64,000 nucleotides of DNA. It comes from Pseudomonadota bacterium. Its GTDB lineage: Bacteria > Desulfobacterota > Syntrophobacteria > Syntrophobacterales > Syntrophobacteraceae. The position numbers and the translations under genes were made by a program. The stretch spans positions 1-64,000 of the forward strand of contig JAEZHY010000077.1 in the NCBI GenBank assembly GCA_023416335.1. The letters are read 5' to 3'. The notes below the pieces were generated by a model. It made no database searches and was not told the DNA's origin. It saw only the letters and a list, made by a program, of their open reading frames with translations. Numbering within the stretch: position 1 is the stretch's first letter; every line of letters begins with the position of its first letter. Positions 25,458 through 34,136 of this stretch are shown here, one piece after another.

Positions 25458-26117
25458 ATGGCAAATAACACTGAAACACTTCGCAATCAGGTCTATGACT
25501 ACCTCCGGGGCGAAATGGATAAGGGAAGCCTCCTTCCAGGCGCTTTGATAAATCTTAATGAGATGAGCGAGAGATTGCAGGTGAGCAAAACGCCCTTGCG
25601 GGAAGCGTTACTGCGTCTGGAGGCGGAAGGTTTTGTGAGTATACGGCCACGAAGCGGCGTCATTATTAATAAGCTCGAACTGGAAGATATCAGGTACTTA
25701 TACGAGGTGGTTGCTGCCATCGAAGCGGCTCTGATAGATTCGATTTTCGACAAGTTCGATAATTCCAGCCTTTCCTTGATGGAAAGGCTCAACATTGAGA
25801 TGCGGGCATACATCAAGAGCGGCGATTACGTAGCATACGATAAACCACATTGGAAATTTCACAACCTTTTCACTGAACTTTCGGGTAACGTATTCGCAAA
25901 GAGGATTATTATTCCCATTAGGCAGCGGCTGTGGGATTTTCCCAGACGTCGCCATCATCAGGAGTGGGAGCTTATGGCATGTGACGAGCATCAACAGATT
26001 ACGGAAGCAATCAAAGAAGGCAACCGCAGTGAAGCGTTGCGCGTCGTAAGGGATGTTCACTGGAATTTCGCCTACAATGAAGAATTCATTCGTTGGGTGT
26101 ACTTTGCATCTGCTTGA
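25458..26117 (+). CDS. GntR-family (FadR/FCD type) transcriptional regulator
   Basis: 219 residues. The N-terminal winged HTH is clear (INLNEMSERLQVSKTPLREA, then LRLEAEGFVSIRPRSGVII). The C-terminal ~140 residues form an FCD-like helical domain with candidate metal/ligand residues (HWKFHNLF, then DEHQQITEAI and a later Arg/His). It lies between the transporter genes and the ureohydrolase gene, all on the plus strand, and probably controls one or both in response to a small organic ligand. Confidence 0.88.
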   Translation: MANNTETLRNQVYDYLRGEMDKGSLLPGALINLNEMSERLQVSKTPLREALLRLEAEGFVSIRPRSGVIINKLELEDIRYLYEVVAAIEAALIDSIFDKFDNSSLSLMERLNIEMRAYIKSGDYVAYDKPHWKFHNLFTELSGNVFAKRIIIPIRQRLWDFPRRRHHQEWELMACDEHQQITEAIKEGNRSEALRVVRDVHWNFAYNEEFIRWVYFASA

Positions 26118-26219
26118 GAATGCCCACAATGTTGGTATTACTTCGAACATCTGACCCCATCAAGATAAGCTGCATTATCTATTTATTGGTGATTGAAACA
26201 GCTATAACGAGGTGAGTTG

Positions 26220-27182
26220 ATGACATTGGTATCCAGCGTTGATTCCTTGCAGTCGCCACGCTTTTCCGGAATCAAGACGTTTATGCGTCTGCAATATTCT
26301 TCAGTCACGCAAGGGTTCGACTTTGCCGTCATCGGTGTTCCTTTCGATACAGGATCCACTTACAGAGTCGGAGCTAGATTTGGACCTCAAGCGATCCGTG
26401 CTTTGTCCTCGATTCTCAGACCACACAATATTGGACATGATGTCAGTATCTTCGACCATTGCTCCGGAGTTGATTGCGGAGACCTGCCGGTAAATCCCGG
26501 ATACATTGAGGACTCCTACCAAAGGATAGAGCAAGCTCTTAGCCCGTTGCTGTGTGATGGAGTTATACCGATTCTCATGGGTGGCGACCACTCTATCACT
26601 TTGCCGGAGTTGCGGGCCATAACAAAAAAAACCGGACCGGTTGCCCTCGTGCAGTTCGATTCGCATCTCGATACCGGGGATGAATATTTCGGCCATCGCT
26701 ATAATCACGGGACGGTTTTCAGAAGGGCTGTAGAAGAAGGACTGATTCTCGTTGACCGTTCTGTTCAAGTAGGAATACGTGGTTCAGTCTATTCAAAAGA
26801 TGATATCAAAGCTTCGAGGATGCTTGGTCTGGAGGTGTTGACTGCGATCGAGTGCCGTGAAATGGGGCTGAATAATGTTACCCGTCGGATTAATGAGAGA
26901 GTGGGCGATGCGAAAGTCTTTGTTACTTTCGATATAGATTTTGTCGATCCAGCATACGCTCCCGGTACCGGCACTATTGAAGCGGGTGGTTTTACCAGCT
27001 GGGAAACTCTCCAATTAGTTCGCGGCTTAGACGGAATGAATTTTGTCGGATTTGACCTGGTAGAGGTTTTACCCGCCTATGACCCCACCGAAATTACAGC
27101 GCTGCTGGGGGCAACCGTTATGTTCGAGTTCATATCGTTGTTGGCCCTGAAGAAAAAACGAGAGGATGTCGCATCCCTCTGA
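26220..27182 (+). CDS. Agmatinase/arginase-family ureohydrolase
   Basis: 320 residues from ATG 26220 (GAGGTGA upstream). The binuclear metal site is complete: GGDHS, FDSHLDTGD with NHGT downstream, and the second acidic motif FVTFDIDFVDPAYAPGTG. DSHLD replaces the more usual DAHxD. Family members split urea from agmatine, guanidinobutyrate, guanidinopropionate or guanidine, and the exact guanidino substrate cannot be assigned by eye. The neighbouring uptake genes and GntR regulator suggest import and hydrolysis of such a compound, giving urea plus an amine. Confidence 0.87.
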   Translation: MTLVSSVDSLQSPRFSGIKTFMRLQYSSVTQGFDFAVIGVPFDTGSTYRVGARFGPQAIRALSSILRPHNIGHDVSIFDHCSGVDCGDLPVNPGYIEDSYQRIEQALSPLLCDGVIPILMGGDHSITLPELRAITKKTGPVALVQFDSHLDTGDEYFGHRYNHGTVFRRAVEEGLILVDRSVQVGIRGSVYSKDDIKASRMLGLEVLTAIECREMGLNNVTRRINERVGDAKVFVTFDIDFVDPAYAPGTGTIEAGGFTSWETLQLVRGLDGMNFVGFDLVEVLPAYDPTEITALLGATVMFEFISLLALKKKREDVASL

Positions 27183-27551
27183 GAAGGGGTCAGGCTTGCA
27201 ATATGGGAATAGCTTGCCACGATGCCGGCCCTTGGCACGAGGACCTTCCATCCACTATTGTGCGACATTTTATTTGCCATCATCTTGCGCCATGCGTGCC
27301 TGGACAATCTTCTGGCTGATGATTCAAAGATCGCCTTCGAAAAGGATCGTCTATTGCTTTCCATTTTATGAATTGCAATTTTGCAGGCCTGCTTCCTTTT
27401 CCCCCAGCCGAAGCTTTGAAGAGCTTCGGTTTCAGATGGGTCGGTCACGACACAGTCTCTCCGCTTCACTCATCCTTATCTCATTGTTTTATTTCGTGAT
27501 TTTCGTGAATTTGGTGGTTGGGAAGGTCTTTGCCTTTGTACTTTGGTTGCG

Positions 27552-27688
27552 GCGGGTGGCCCAGGCAACAGGCTTTAACGTTACCTGGGTCCGGAGGACA
27601 AGAGGCTTCGCGTAGAATTACCAGTCCCTCTTGCCTGCGGCACGGGCAACCAAAACCACGTTGCCCGTGTCACCCATGGTTTGGTTCC
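27552..27688 (+). repeat. Two-hairpin repeat, copy 2
   Basis: Closest to copy 1 (19645). Hairpin 1 is CCCAGGCAAC / GTTACCTGGG with one mismatch, and hairpin 2 CACGGGCAAC / GTTGCCCGTG is perfect. The rest of the 27183-27906 gap shows short runs such as CGTGATTTTCGTG and TTTGGTTGCGGC repeated, but no gene. Confidence 0.8.
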
Positions 27689-27906
27689 GAGCGCGAGACG
27701 GTGGGCTGTGCCCATCCTACGACCTTATCATATTGTTTTCTTTCGTGATTTTCGTGTATTTCGTGGTTATGGGCTTTTGTCTTTTGTTTTGGTTGCGGCT
27801 CTACTGCCCCAAGAATTTCGTGGTTAAGGGTTTTGTTTTTGCATTTTGGTTACGGCTCTGCTCCAGGAATATAGCGGACCAACTGCAGCAGCCCGGTCTC
27901 CAGGGC

Positions 27907-28287
27907 CTACCACTGCCTCAGCTCGATCCTCAATCCGTTCGGATCTTTTATTTCGGCCCTCTTCGATTTTCCGAAGCTGACAGGCCCCCAACTGGTTTCA
28001 ATTCCCTTGCTCTTCAGATACTCGAGCGCCCTGTCCATGTCCTCCACTTCGAGAGCCATCATCCGCAAGCCAATCTGCCACCCGCCGGCGGATGCAGGAA
28101 CCACTCCTTCGACGAGCATGAACTCGACGACCGTGTCGTTGAGTTCGAGATAGGCGATTTCCTGCAGAGGATGGGCATTCATCTTTGTCCTCTCTTTGAC
28201 CCTGAACCCCAGAACATTCGTATAGAAATCGATCGATTCATCCAGATCGCGCACGATGATTTCTACGTGGTCTATCCTTTTGAACAT
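27907..28287 (-). CDS. VOC-family (glyoxalase/epimerase-like) protein
   Basis: About 126 residues from ATG 28287, which has AGGAGA six bases upstream; the longer frame has no such site. It is a single VOC module pair: FKRIDHVEIIVRDLDESIDF with a first metal-type His, GFRVKERTKMNA, and a closing strand IKDPNGLRIELRQW with the terminal Glu ligand. Relatives include methylmalonyl-CoA epimerase, glyoxalase I and antibiotic-resistance proteins. Context gives no substrate. Cytosolic. Confidence 0.8.
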   Translation of the reverse strand: MFKRIDHVEIIVRDLDESIDFYTNVLGFRVKERTKMNAHPLQEIAYLELNDTVVEFMLVEGVVPASAGGWQIGLRMMALEVEDMDRALEYLKSKGIETSWGPVSFGKSKRAEIKDPNGLRIELRQW

Positions 28288-28463
28288 ATCAACTCTCCTG
28301 AAATCATCTCCCGGATTCCTCACAGCCCGCCCGGGATTGCACACCCGCTCGTTCCGGCTTCAATCTGCAAACCTTATCTTGAATGAGGGACCCGCTTTCC
28401 TGCGCGCCCCCTCGCCGCTGCCGGCGGCGAATTCCAGCAGGTAACGCCGGAAGGAGTGACGGG

Positions 28464-28583
28464 ATGTCAAAGAGGCTCATCACGGTCCTCTGTTTAATGT
28501 TAACGGCTTCCTCCTGTACTTGCACAGAACGGGGGAAAACCGTGGAACTTCGATTCCGAAAGACAGGGAGGATTATCAGATGA
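28464..28583 (+). CDS. Possible 39-aa lipoprotein or leader peptide
   Basis: Very short frame with AAGGAG eight bases before ATG. The product begins MSKRLITVLCLMLTASSC, a lipoprotein-like signal with a Cys at the end of a hydrophobic stretch, followed by a short basic tail. Its TGA overlaps the ATG of the DUF1259 gene (ATGA), as expected for translational coupling. It could be an entericidin-like lipoprotein or a leader that sets expression of the next gene. Not proven. Confidence 0.5.
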   Translation: MSKRLITVLCLMLTASSCTCTERGKTVELRFRKTGRIIR

Positions 28584-29482
28584 AATATCCAAAATTGATT
28601 TTGCTCACGACGCTTATTGCAGGCCTGCTGCTGCCTGCAATACCTGTCGGGGCATCCCGGGGACTCGATACGGGTAAGATCGAGCAAATATTGGGAATGA
28701 AAGGAACCGGCAAGGACGGAGAATACAAAATTACCGTGCCTCAAAACGATCTTTCCGTAAGCCTCGACGGGTTCAGGATCACTCCTCCAATGGGGCTCAC
28801 GACCTGGGTGGGATTTAGCCCCATGCAGGAAGGGGCGATGATGATGGGTGATATCGTCCTGCGGGAGGAGGAAATTGGGCCGGTTGAAAAAGAGGCCGTC
28901 GATCAGGGGCTTACGGTTACGGGACTTCACAACCACTTTGTGCGGGAACAGCAAAAGGTGATGTACATGCACATCGCGGGCATGGGACCTACGGACCGCA
29001 TGGCTCGAAGCGTGCGGGCAGTCCTCGACAGGATAGATGCGCTTCGGCATGAGAATCCGGCAGCGTCCAAAACCGAGTCAGTCCCGAATACCATCGATAC
29101 GGCCCGGATCGAATCGATCCTTGGCACTAAAGGAGAAATGAGCCAGGGGATATTTAAGGTCACAATCGGGCGTCCCGATGTGAAGCTGACCGACGAGGGC
29201 ATGCCGGTGAGCGCCTTCATGGGATTCAACACCTGGGCAGCTTTCCAGGGAACGGATGCGAAGGCAGCCGTCGCCGGAGACTTCGCCATGCTGGACCGGG
29301 AGGTTGAGCCGGTTATTAATGCTCTCGTCAAGCATGGAATCGAGGTCGTGGCCGTACACAACCACATGGTGACCGAGAGTCCGAGGATTTTCTTCCTGCA
29401 CTACTGGGGAGAAGGGACGGCCGACAAACTGGCTGAAGGACTCAAGGCTGCCCTCGCCCGAACAGGGACTGCGATCGGTTGA
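28580..29482 (+). CDS. Exported protein with two DUF1259 (LppY/LpqO) domains
   Basis: 300 residues from ATG 28580 (GGAGG upstream). The signal peptide is MKYPKLILLTTLIAGLLLPA, with cleavage near GA|SRG. Two DUF1259 repeats follow. The first has GLHNHFVREQQKVMYMHIAG and the second AVHNHMVTESPRIFFLHYWG; the repeated HNH...H pattern suggests a metal site in each. Function of the family is not established. The last 54 codons and the trailing ~30 bp are duplicated at 37379. Confidence 0.85.
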   Translation: MKYPKLILLTTLIAGLLLPAIPVGASRGLDTGKIEQILGMKGTGKDGEYKITVPQNDLSVSLDGFRITPPMGLTTWVGFSPMQEGAMMMGDIVLREEEIGPVEKEAVDQGLTVTGLHNHFVREQQKVMYMHIAGMGPTDRMARSVRAVLDRIDALRHENPAASKTESVPNTIDTARIESILGTKGEMSQGIFKVTIGRPDVKLTDEGMPVSAFMGFNTWAAFQGTDAKAAVAGDFAMLDREVEPVINALVKHGIEVVAVHNHMVTESPRIFFLHYWGEGTADKLAEGLKAALARTGTAIG

Positions 29483-29597
29483 TGCCAGCCGCTCTTCTGA
29501 TACGGTAGAGGGTGAGATCCCAAAGAGCGCCGCAGTTTGCCGAAAACCGGACCAGTTTGGAGTCACCCGCAGTTCCAGGTATCCTTGACCGATTCTT

Positions 29598-29905
29598 TCA
29601 AATGAGCTTCTTGTACCTCGGCTTGTATACGTAACTGCGAATGAGTGCCTCCACGTCCGACGGACGACCGACTCGCGCCGGCCCGCTGTCGAATACAAGC
29701 TTGGCCACTCGCGCCGCCGTTTTGATCTCGGTTTCCAGAATATTCGACTGCAAGGGGTATATGGGCCCTGCTCAAGCAGGTCATCCGGCACCTGATCTGC
29801 AACTGCCGTTGCAGCGTCGATGAACATCTCGTCGGTCACACGCTGGCCTGCGCAGCATAAATTGCCATGCCGACCGCCGGAAAAATGCAAAAGTTGCTCG
29901 CGTGC
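29598..29905 (-). pseudogene. C-terminal remnant of NAD(P)-dependent malic enzyme
   Basis: The minus strand reads, in pieces, SNFCIFPAVGMAIYAAQA, then after a one-base shift RVTDEMFIDAATAVADQVPD, then after another shift NILETEIKTAARVAKLVFDS and IRSYVYKPRYKKLI before TGA (29598-29600). This order is the C-terminal end of bacterial malic enzyme. Frameshifts and loss of the rest make it a clear remnant. The flanking 29483-29597 and 29906-30220 hold nothing else convincing. Confidence 0.75.
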
Positions 29906-30220
29906 TCCGATAGTCGCCTTTCTGAAGACCTTGAATGACGGTTTTACGAGACCTTACACGGACTTTGATGCCTACAGCGGGAACTACGAGAAATAAATTG
30001 CCCGCCAACGGTCTGGAATTCCAGTCGTTTCAGTTCCAGTCAGGATCTCTTTAACGCCTTTCACAGCCGGGATGGTCCTGACTGGCTCCATCAGAAACAA
30101 TGACTTGTGTTGCTGTGGGACTGTAATTATTCTTGTCAAAGGCATGCCGACCCCTGGAAACCTGGATCTGCCCCAAATCTTCTCGATTGTCCATGCCTGT
30201 AAATTGGGGATTCCGACTGT

Positions 30221-31627
30221 ATGGGAACAGCGAGCAGACGCCGAAGTGACGTGCAAAGCGCGAGAAGCTTTGCAAGCCTAGTTTGTGTGGGGTTGCTGGG
30301 CATTCCTTTCTACGCCTGTCACTCCCAGTACGCGCAACAAATTCAATACTCCGGGGTTGGCTCATTTGCATCATCATTTCCATACCGGGTTGCGCCGCTC
30401 GAAATACTTTACCTGATCGGCGCATGGGTTGCCTATCGCTGCAGACCGGTTGAAACGAAAACCGCCGGCATTTATTCAGTTTTGTTTTTTTCCATCCTGT
30501 ATCGACTGCTCCTCATTCCTGCCCCGCCTCTCCTGTCATCCGACATGTACCGGTATATTTGGGATGGAAGGGTTCAGGCTCACGGCTTCAATCCATATCA
30601 ATATCCTCCGGGTGACAGTGCCCTTGCCGCGCTTCGGGATAAAGTCATCTATCCCTGCATAAATCGACATGAATCTCAAACAATCTATCCCGCCGGAGCC
30701 CAGATGCTTTTCAATTTGCTCAACCGGCTGAAAATAAGGAGCATTTCCGGCTTCAAAGCAGTAGTCGCCTTATTCGATGTGGGTTCGATTCTCCTTTTGA
30801 TGACGCTCCTGGCAAGCATGGGTCTGGCACGTGAAAGGGTGTTGATATATGCATGGAACCCTCTGGTGATCTATGAACTCGCCGGCAGCGGGCACCTGGA
30901 GGGATTCGTGCTCTTTTTCGTTCTTCTATCGCTTTTTTTGCTGGTGAAAGGCCGGACGTCTGCATCCGTATCCAGCCTTGCTCTGGCGGCGTCCGTGAAA
31001 TTGTATCCGGTGATTCTGTTGCCTGCATTTCTCGGGAAGAAGAAGTTACGAGGATGCTTACTATTCTGCGTGATTTTTCTCCTGACCTACCTGCCTTACC
31101 TTGGAGTTGGTGAAAAGATAGTGGGTTTTCTTCCAAAATACCTGGAAGATCCCGGTGAGAGTTTTAATCTTGGGCTCAAGGCCTACCTCATACAGTTATT
31201 TCCAAAAGCAGATCCCATAGTATTCACATGGGTTTTCGCCGTATTTCTTCTCTGTGTGGCCGGGTTTATATCGGCAAAGCAAAAGGACGCCATATCCGCC
31301 CTGAAATTTTCCTATTACCTGGTAAGCCTTCAGATCGTCTTTACCTCGGCTTCGCTCCACCCATGGTATGTTATCTGGGTTATCCCTTTTCTTGCTCTTG
31401 TCCCCTCTCCTGCGTGGTTTTATTTCTCCTTTGCTGTCTGCTTTTCCTACCTGGCGTACGGATTGCCCGGAGAAATTCTTCCCGAGTGGGTAAGAAACAC
31501 GGAATACATCCCCTTTTTCCTGTTACTGGGCGGGGAGTTTTTCATCCTCAACAGGCAGGTTGCAGACTGGTTTCCTTTGAGGTTTCAGAAAGAAGAACGG
31601 GCTTTCGCATTGCGGGAGATTGATTGA
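30221..31627 (+). CDS. GT-C fold membrane glycosyltransferase (GT87-like)
   Basis: 468 residues with about 10-12 membrane helices. The first extracytoplasmic loop carries the catalytic acidic motif and its neighbours (LLSSDMYRYIWDGRVQAHGF, then NPYQYPP), a hallmark of polyprenol-phosphate-mannose-type transferases of the GT87/DUF2029 group. Later signs include IYAWNPLVIYELAGSGHLEG and LHPWYVIWVIPF. It probably uses a lipid-linked sugar made by the next gene. The start codon is uncertain. First gene of an eight-gene plus-strand cluster. Confidence 0.82.
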   Translation: MGTASRRRSDVQSARSFASLVCVGLLGIPFYACHSQYAQQIQYSGVGSFASSFPYRVAPLEILYLIGAWVAYRCRPVETKTAGIYSVLFFSILYRLLLIPAPPLLSSDMYRYIWDGRVQAHGFNPYQYPPGDSALAALRDKVIYPCINRHESQTIYPAGAQMLFNLLNRLKIRSISGFKAVVALFDVGSILLLMTLLASMGLARERVLIYAWNPLVIYELAGSGHLEGFVLFFVLLSLFLLVKGRTSASVSSLALAASVKLYPVILLPAFLGKKKLRGCLLFCVIFLLTYLPYLGVGEKIVGFLPKYLEDPGESFNLGLKAYLIQLFPKADPIVFTWVFAVFLLCVAGFISAKQKDAISALKFSYYLVSLQIVFTSASLHPWYVIWVIPFLALVPSPAWFYFSFAVCFSYLAYGLPGEILPEWVRNTEYIPFFLLLGGEFFILNRQVADWFPLRFQKEERAFALREID

Positions 31628-31628
31628 A

Positions 31629-32309
31629 ATGAAAGTCTCGGTCGTAATACCGGCTTTTAATGAGGAAGATGCTATCGAGGCCGTGGTCAAGGCGCTTCCA
31701 CCCGGCTTTGTAGAGGAAGTCATCGTGGTGGACAACGGTTCGACAGACGCTACGGCGGTCAGGGCCGCGGAGGCGGGAGCGCGTGTGGTGAGAGAGGCTC
31801 GGAGGGGCTACGGGGCTGCATGTTACGCCGGCTTCACGGCGGATCGCGATGCGGATGTAATTGTCTTTCTGGATGGCGACAACAGTGACGATCCGGCCGA
31901 ATTGCCTCGCTTGCTGGCGCCAATCGAGAGGGGGCAGGCTGACCTGGTAATCGGCTCCAGGCTGTCCGGGTCTCTGGAACCGGAGACCATGCCTTCTCAC
32001 GCCCGGCTGGGGAATTGGCTCGTTGCGTGGTTCATGCGCAGTGCTTATAAAGTTGAGATCACCGATATCGGATCGTTTCGGGCCGTTCGCAAAGATGTCC
32101 TGTTATCACTGGGCATGGAACAGATGACCTTCGGCTGGCCGGTCGAGATGCTGGTCAAAGCAGCCAGACGAGGGGCCAGGATAGTCGAAATCCCGGTAAG
32201 TCACAGAAAGCGCATCGGAATATCTAAAGTCTCAGGGACTCTGAGAGGCACCGTTCTGACAGCCTGCTACATGTTGTGGATTCCCCTGCGTTACTCCATC
32301 CGGAATTGA
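31629..32309 (+). CDS. GT2-family glycosyltransferase (dolichol-phosphate mannosyltransferase-like)
   Basis: About 226 residues from ATG 31629, one base after the previous stop. GT-A motifs are VSVVIPAFNEEDAIEAVV, VIVVDNGSTDAT, and the metal-binding FLDGDNSDDP. No C-terminal membrane helices, so it is the soluble DPM1-like type that transfers a sugar to a polyprenyl phosphate. Such enzymes supply donors to GT-C enzymes, in line with the neighbouring gene. Confidence 0.85.
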   Translation: MKVSVVIPAFNEEDAIEAVVKALPPGFVEEVIVVDNGSTDATAVRAAEAGARVVREARRGYGAACYAGFTADRDADVIVFLDGDNSDDPAELPRLLAPIERGQADLVIGSRLSGSLEPETMPSHARLGNWLVAWFMRSAYKVEITDIGSFRAVRKDVLLSLGMEQMTFGWPVEMLVKAARRGARIVEIPVSHRKRIGISKVSGTLRGTVLTACYMLWIPLRYSIRN

Positions 32310-32311
32310 GA

Positions 32312-33106
32312 ATGACCGCAACCGCCACTTCGTTCGACCGCAATATCGAAAAATGGCTCCTTTACACACGGAGTGCAAAGGGCCGCATGCTGCACGAACT
32401 AACACGGCATCACCTCGAACAACAGCTCGTCTCCGTCGAGGGACCGGTGAGAGTGCTCGATGCGGGTTGCGGGTTCGGCGATATGGCTTTCCATTTCGTC
32501 CACAGGGCTAAGGAGCTGGTGCTCCTCGATTTTTCCGAAAGAATGATCGAGGAGGCGAAAAAACGCCTTGCCGAGCGGCATACGGCCATCGACCGGGAAC
32601 GAATTACTTTGGTCAGGGCAGCCCTGGAGGAGTTGGAGTCCGGTCTGCCTCAGGGTTCGTTCGATCTGATCATCTGTCACAACACCCTGGAATACACCGG
32701 GGATCCGGAAGCGGTCCTGTCGTCGCTGGTGAAAAGACTTGCCCCCGGCGGCCTCCTTTCTCTCGTTGTGTCCAACCGTTTCAGCCAGGTGTTTAAATTG
32801 GCTTTCGCCAACCTCGACCTGGCGGGAGCACGCCTCGCATTTCACAGCGGGAGTTCTACAGCCGATCTGTTCGACAATATTTCCAAGCGCGCCTTCTCCT
32901 TTGAAGAACTCGACGCAATGGTCGGCGATCTCGGGTTGAAAGTGGCGGCGCGTCATGGCATCCGCATATTTACCGACTATTTGCCTGAGAATCTGGTCGA
33001 AGATCCGGCCAACTTTCAGCTCCTTTTGGCACTGGAAAAACAGGCTGCCTCCGAGTTCCCATACATGCATGTCGGCCGCTATCTCCAGGTAATCTGTGGA
33101 AAGTGA
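32312..33106 (+). CDS. SAM-dependent methyltransferase, CmoM-like
   Basis: 264 residues. Class I motifs are VRVLDAGCGFGDMAFHF (SAM loop), LVLLDFSERMIEEA and FDLIICHNTLEYTGDPEAVL. The whole protein matches the layout of CmoM, the tRNA 5-carboxymethoxyuridine methyltransferase: an SAKGRMLHELTRHHLEQQL start, and a C-terminal end GIRIFTDYLPE ... FPYMHVGRYLQVICGK. In this cluster it could instead methylate a biosynthetic intermediate. The next gene's GTG overlaps its TGA. Confidence 0.78.
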   Translation: MTATATSFDRNIEKWLLYTRSAKGRMLHELTRHHLEQQLVSVEGPVRVLDAGCGFGDMAFHFVHRAKELVLLDFSERMIEEAKKRLAERHTAIDRERITLVRAALEELESGLPQGSFDLIICHNTLEYTGDPEAVLSSLVKRLAPGGLLSLVVSNRFSQVFKLAFANLDLAGARLAFHSGSSTADLFDNISKRAFSFEELDAMVGDLGLKVAARHGIRIFTDYLPENLVEDPANFQLLLALEKQAASEFPYMHVGRYLQVICGK

Positions 33107-34131
33107 GTTTCCTCAAAGAAAGGGCAGGGATGGGCTTCTCAGTCGGGTTGGGCCTTACGAACGATTGCGACCTGAAATGCGCGCACTGCTACAGGCCGCG
33201 AGGACAGATTCATAACCTGACCCTGCGTGATGTTCAGCTTATCTGCGAGAGCCTGCCAATCGGCTCTATCGGATTGGGGACCGGCGAGAACGGGCTGAAC
33301 CCGGAATACTTCCCGATCATCGACTATCTCCGAGAGCGCCGGATCCCGGTAACCCTCGCTTCGAACGGCTTCACGGTCCAGGCCACCCCTGACGAAATTC
33401 TCAAAACTTTTCGCGATGTGGAGTTTTCCATCGATTTTCCGACCGAGAAGGAACAGAACGCATTCCGGGGGGAAGGAAACTGGCGTCGCGTTTTGAGCTG
33501 CATGGAGAGGTGCAGAAAGCTGGGAATGGAAGTTTCCATCCTGGCCGTGCTCATGAACGTAAATTTCGACAAATTGGGAGAGTTGGCAAAGCTGGTCGGA
33601 TCATTCGGCTGCAATCTAAGGGTGAACGTTTTCCAGCCGGTGCGCAACAGGGATTTCATGCCTTCCTACCATCAATACTGGGATGCCTATCGCATCCTTT
33701 TCGATCATAGCGCGCTGATCAGTTGCACGGAACCGCTCGTCAATACTTTTTCCGGGCTGAACACACTGCGTGGTTCGCCGTGCGGGTGCAGAAGCATTCG
33801 AATCACACCGCTCAAAGAGGTGCTGCCATGCGTGTACTGGCCTGGAGGAAAGGTGTCGCTGGTCCAACTCGTGGAATTGAAAGAAAGCGTATTTGACACG
33901 CCTCACTTTCAGGAATCAAGGCGGATACCCGGGGGATGCGAGGCATGCCGGCACGCAGCCAATTGTCGCGGCGGCTGCCGCAGCAGGGCACTTCTGCTTG
34001 GAGGCGCCGACGGTCCGGACACATTCTGCCCCCTGCGCCGAGGGGACTTTCGGCAGCTAAGCCTGACTCCTTACAGTGAAAAAAGACTTCTTCGATCTCA
34101 AAGCATATGTACAACCATAGTGAGGGGATAA
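33103..34131 (+). CDS. Radical SAM/SPASM-domain enzyme (first)
   Basis: 342 residues. The radical SAM cluster motif is CDLKCAHCYRP (Cx3Cx2C). The usual GGE-type motif is altered to GTGENG. The C-terminal SPASM region has Cys in SPCGCRSIRITPLKEVLPCV and in CEACRHAANCRGGCRSRALL, followed by FCPL, enough for auxiliary Fe-S clusters. Such enzymes modify peptides or proteins and sometimes carbohydrates. GTG start overlaps the methyltransferase stop. Substrate unknown; no precursor peptide was found nearby. Confidence 0.87.
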   Translation: MSFLKERAGMGFSVGLGLTNDCDLKCAHCYRPRGQIHNLTLRDVQLICESLPIGSIGLGTGENGLNPEYFPIIDYLRERRIPVTLASNGFTVQATPDEILKTFRDVEFSIDFPTEKEQNAFRGEGNWRRVLSCMERCRKLGMEVSILAVLMNVNFDKLGELAKLVGSFGCNLRVNVFQPVRNRDFMPSYHQYWDAYRILFDHSALISCTEPLVNTFSGLNTLRGSPCGCRSIRITPLKEVLPCVYWPGGKVSLVQLVELKESVFDTPHFQESRRIPGGCEACRHAANCRGGCRSRALLLGGADGPDTFCPLRRGDFRQLSLTPYSEKRLLRSQSICTTIVRG

Positions 34132-34136
34132 ACGAT

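Noticed and set aside
27183..27470. A minus-strand frame (27077-27469) as a gene behind the ureohydrolase.
   Set aside because: It runs over the ureohydrolase 3' end, has no ribosome site, and its sequence resembles no known family; nothing convincing was seen in the gap except repeat copy 2.
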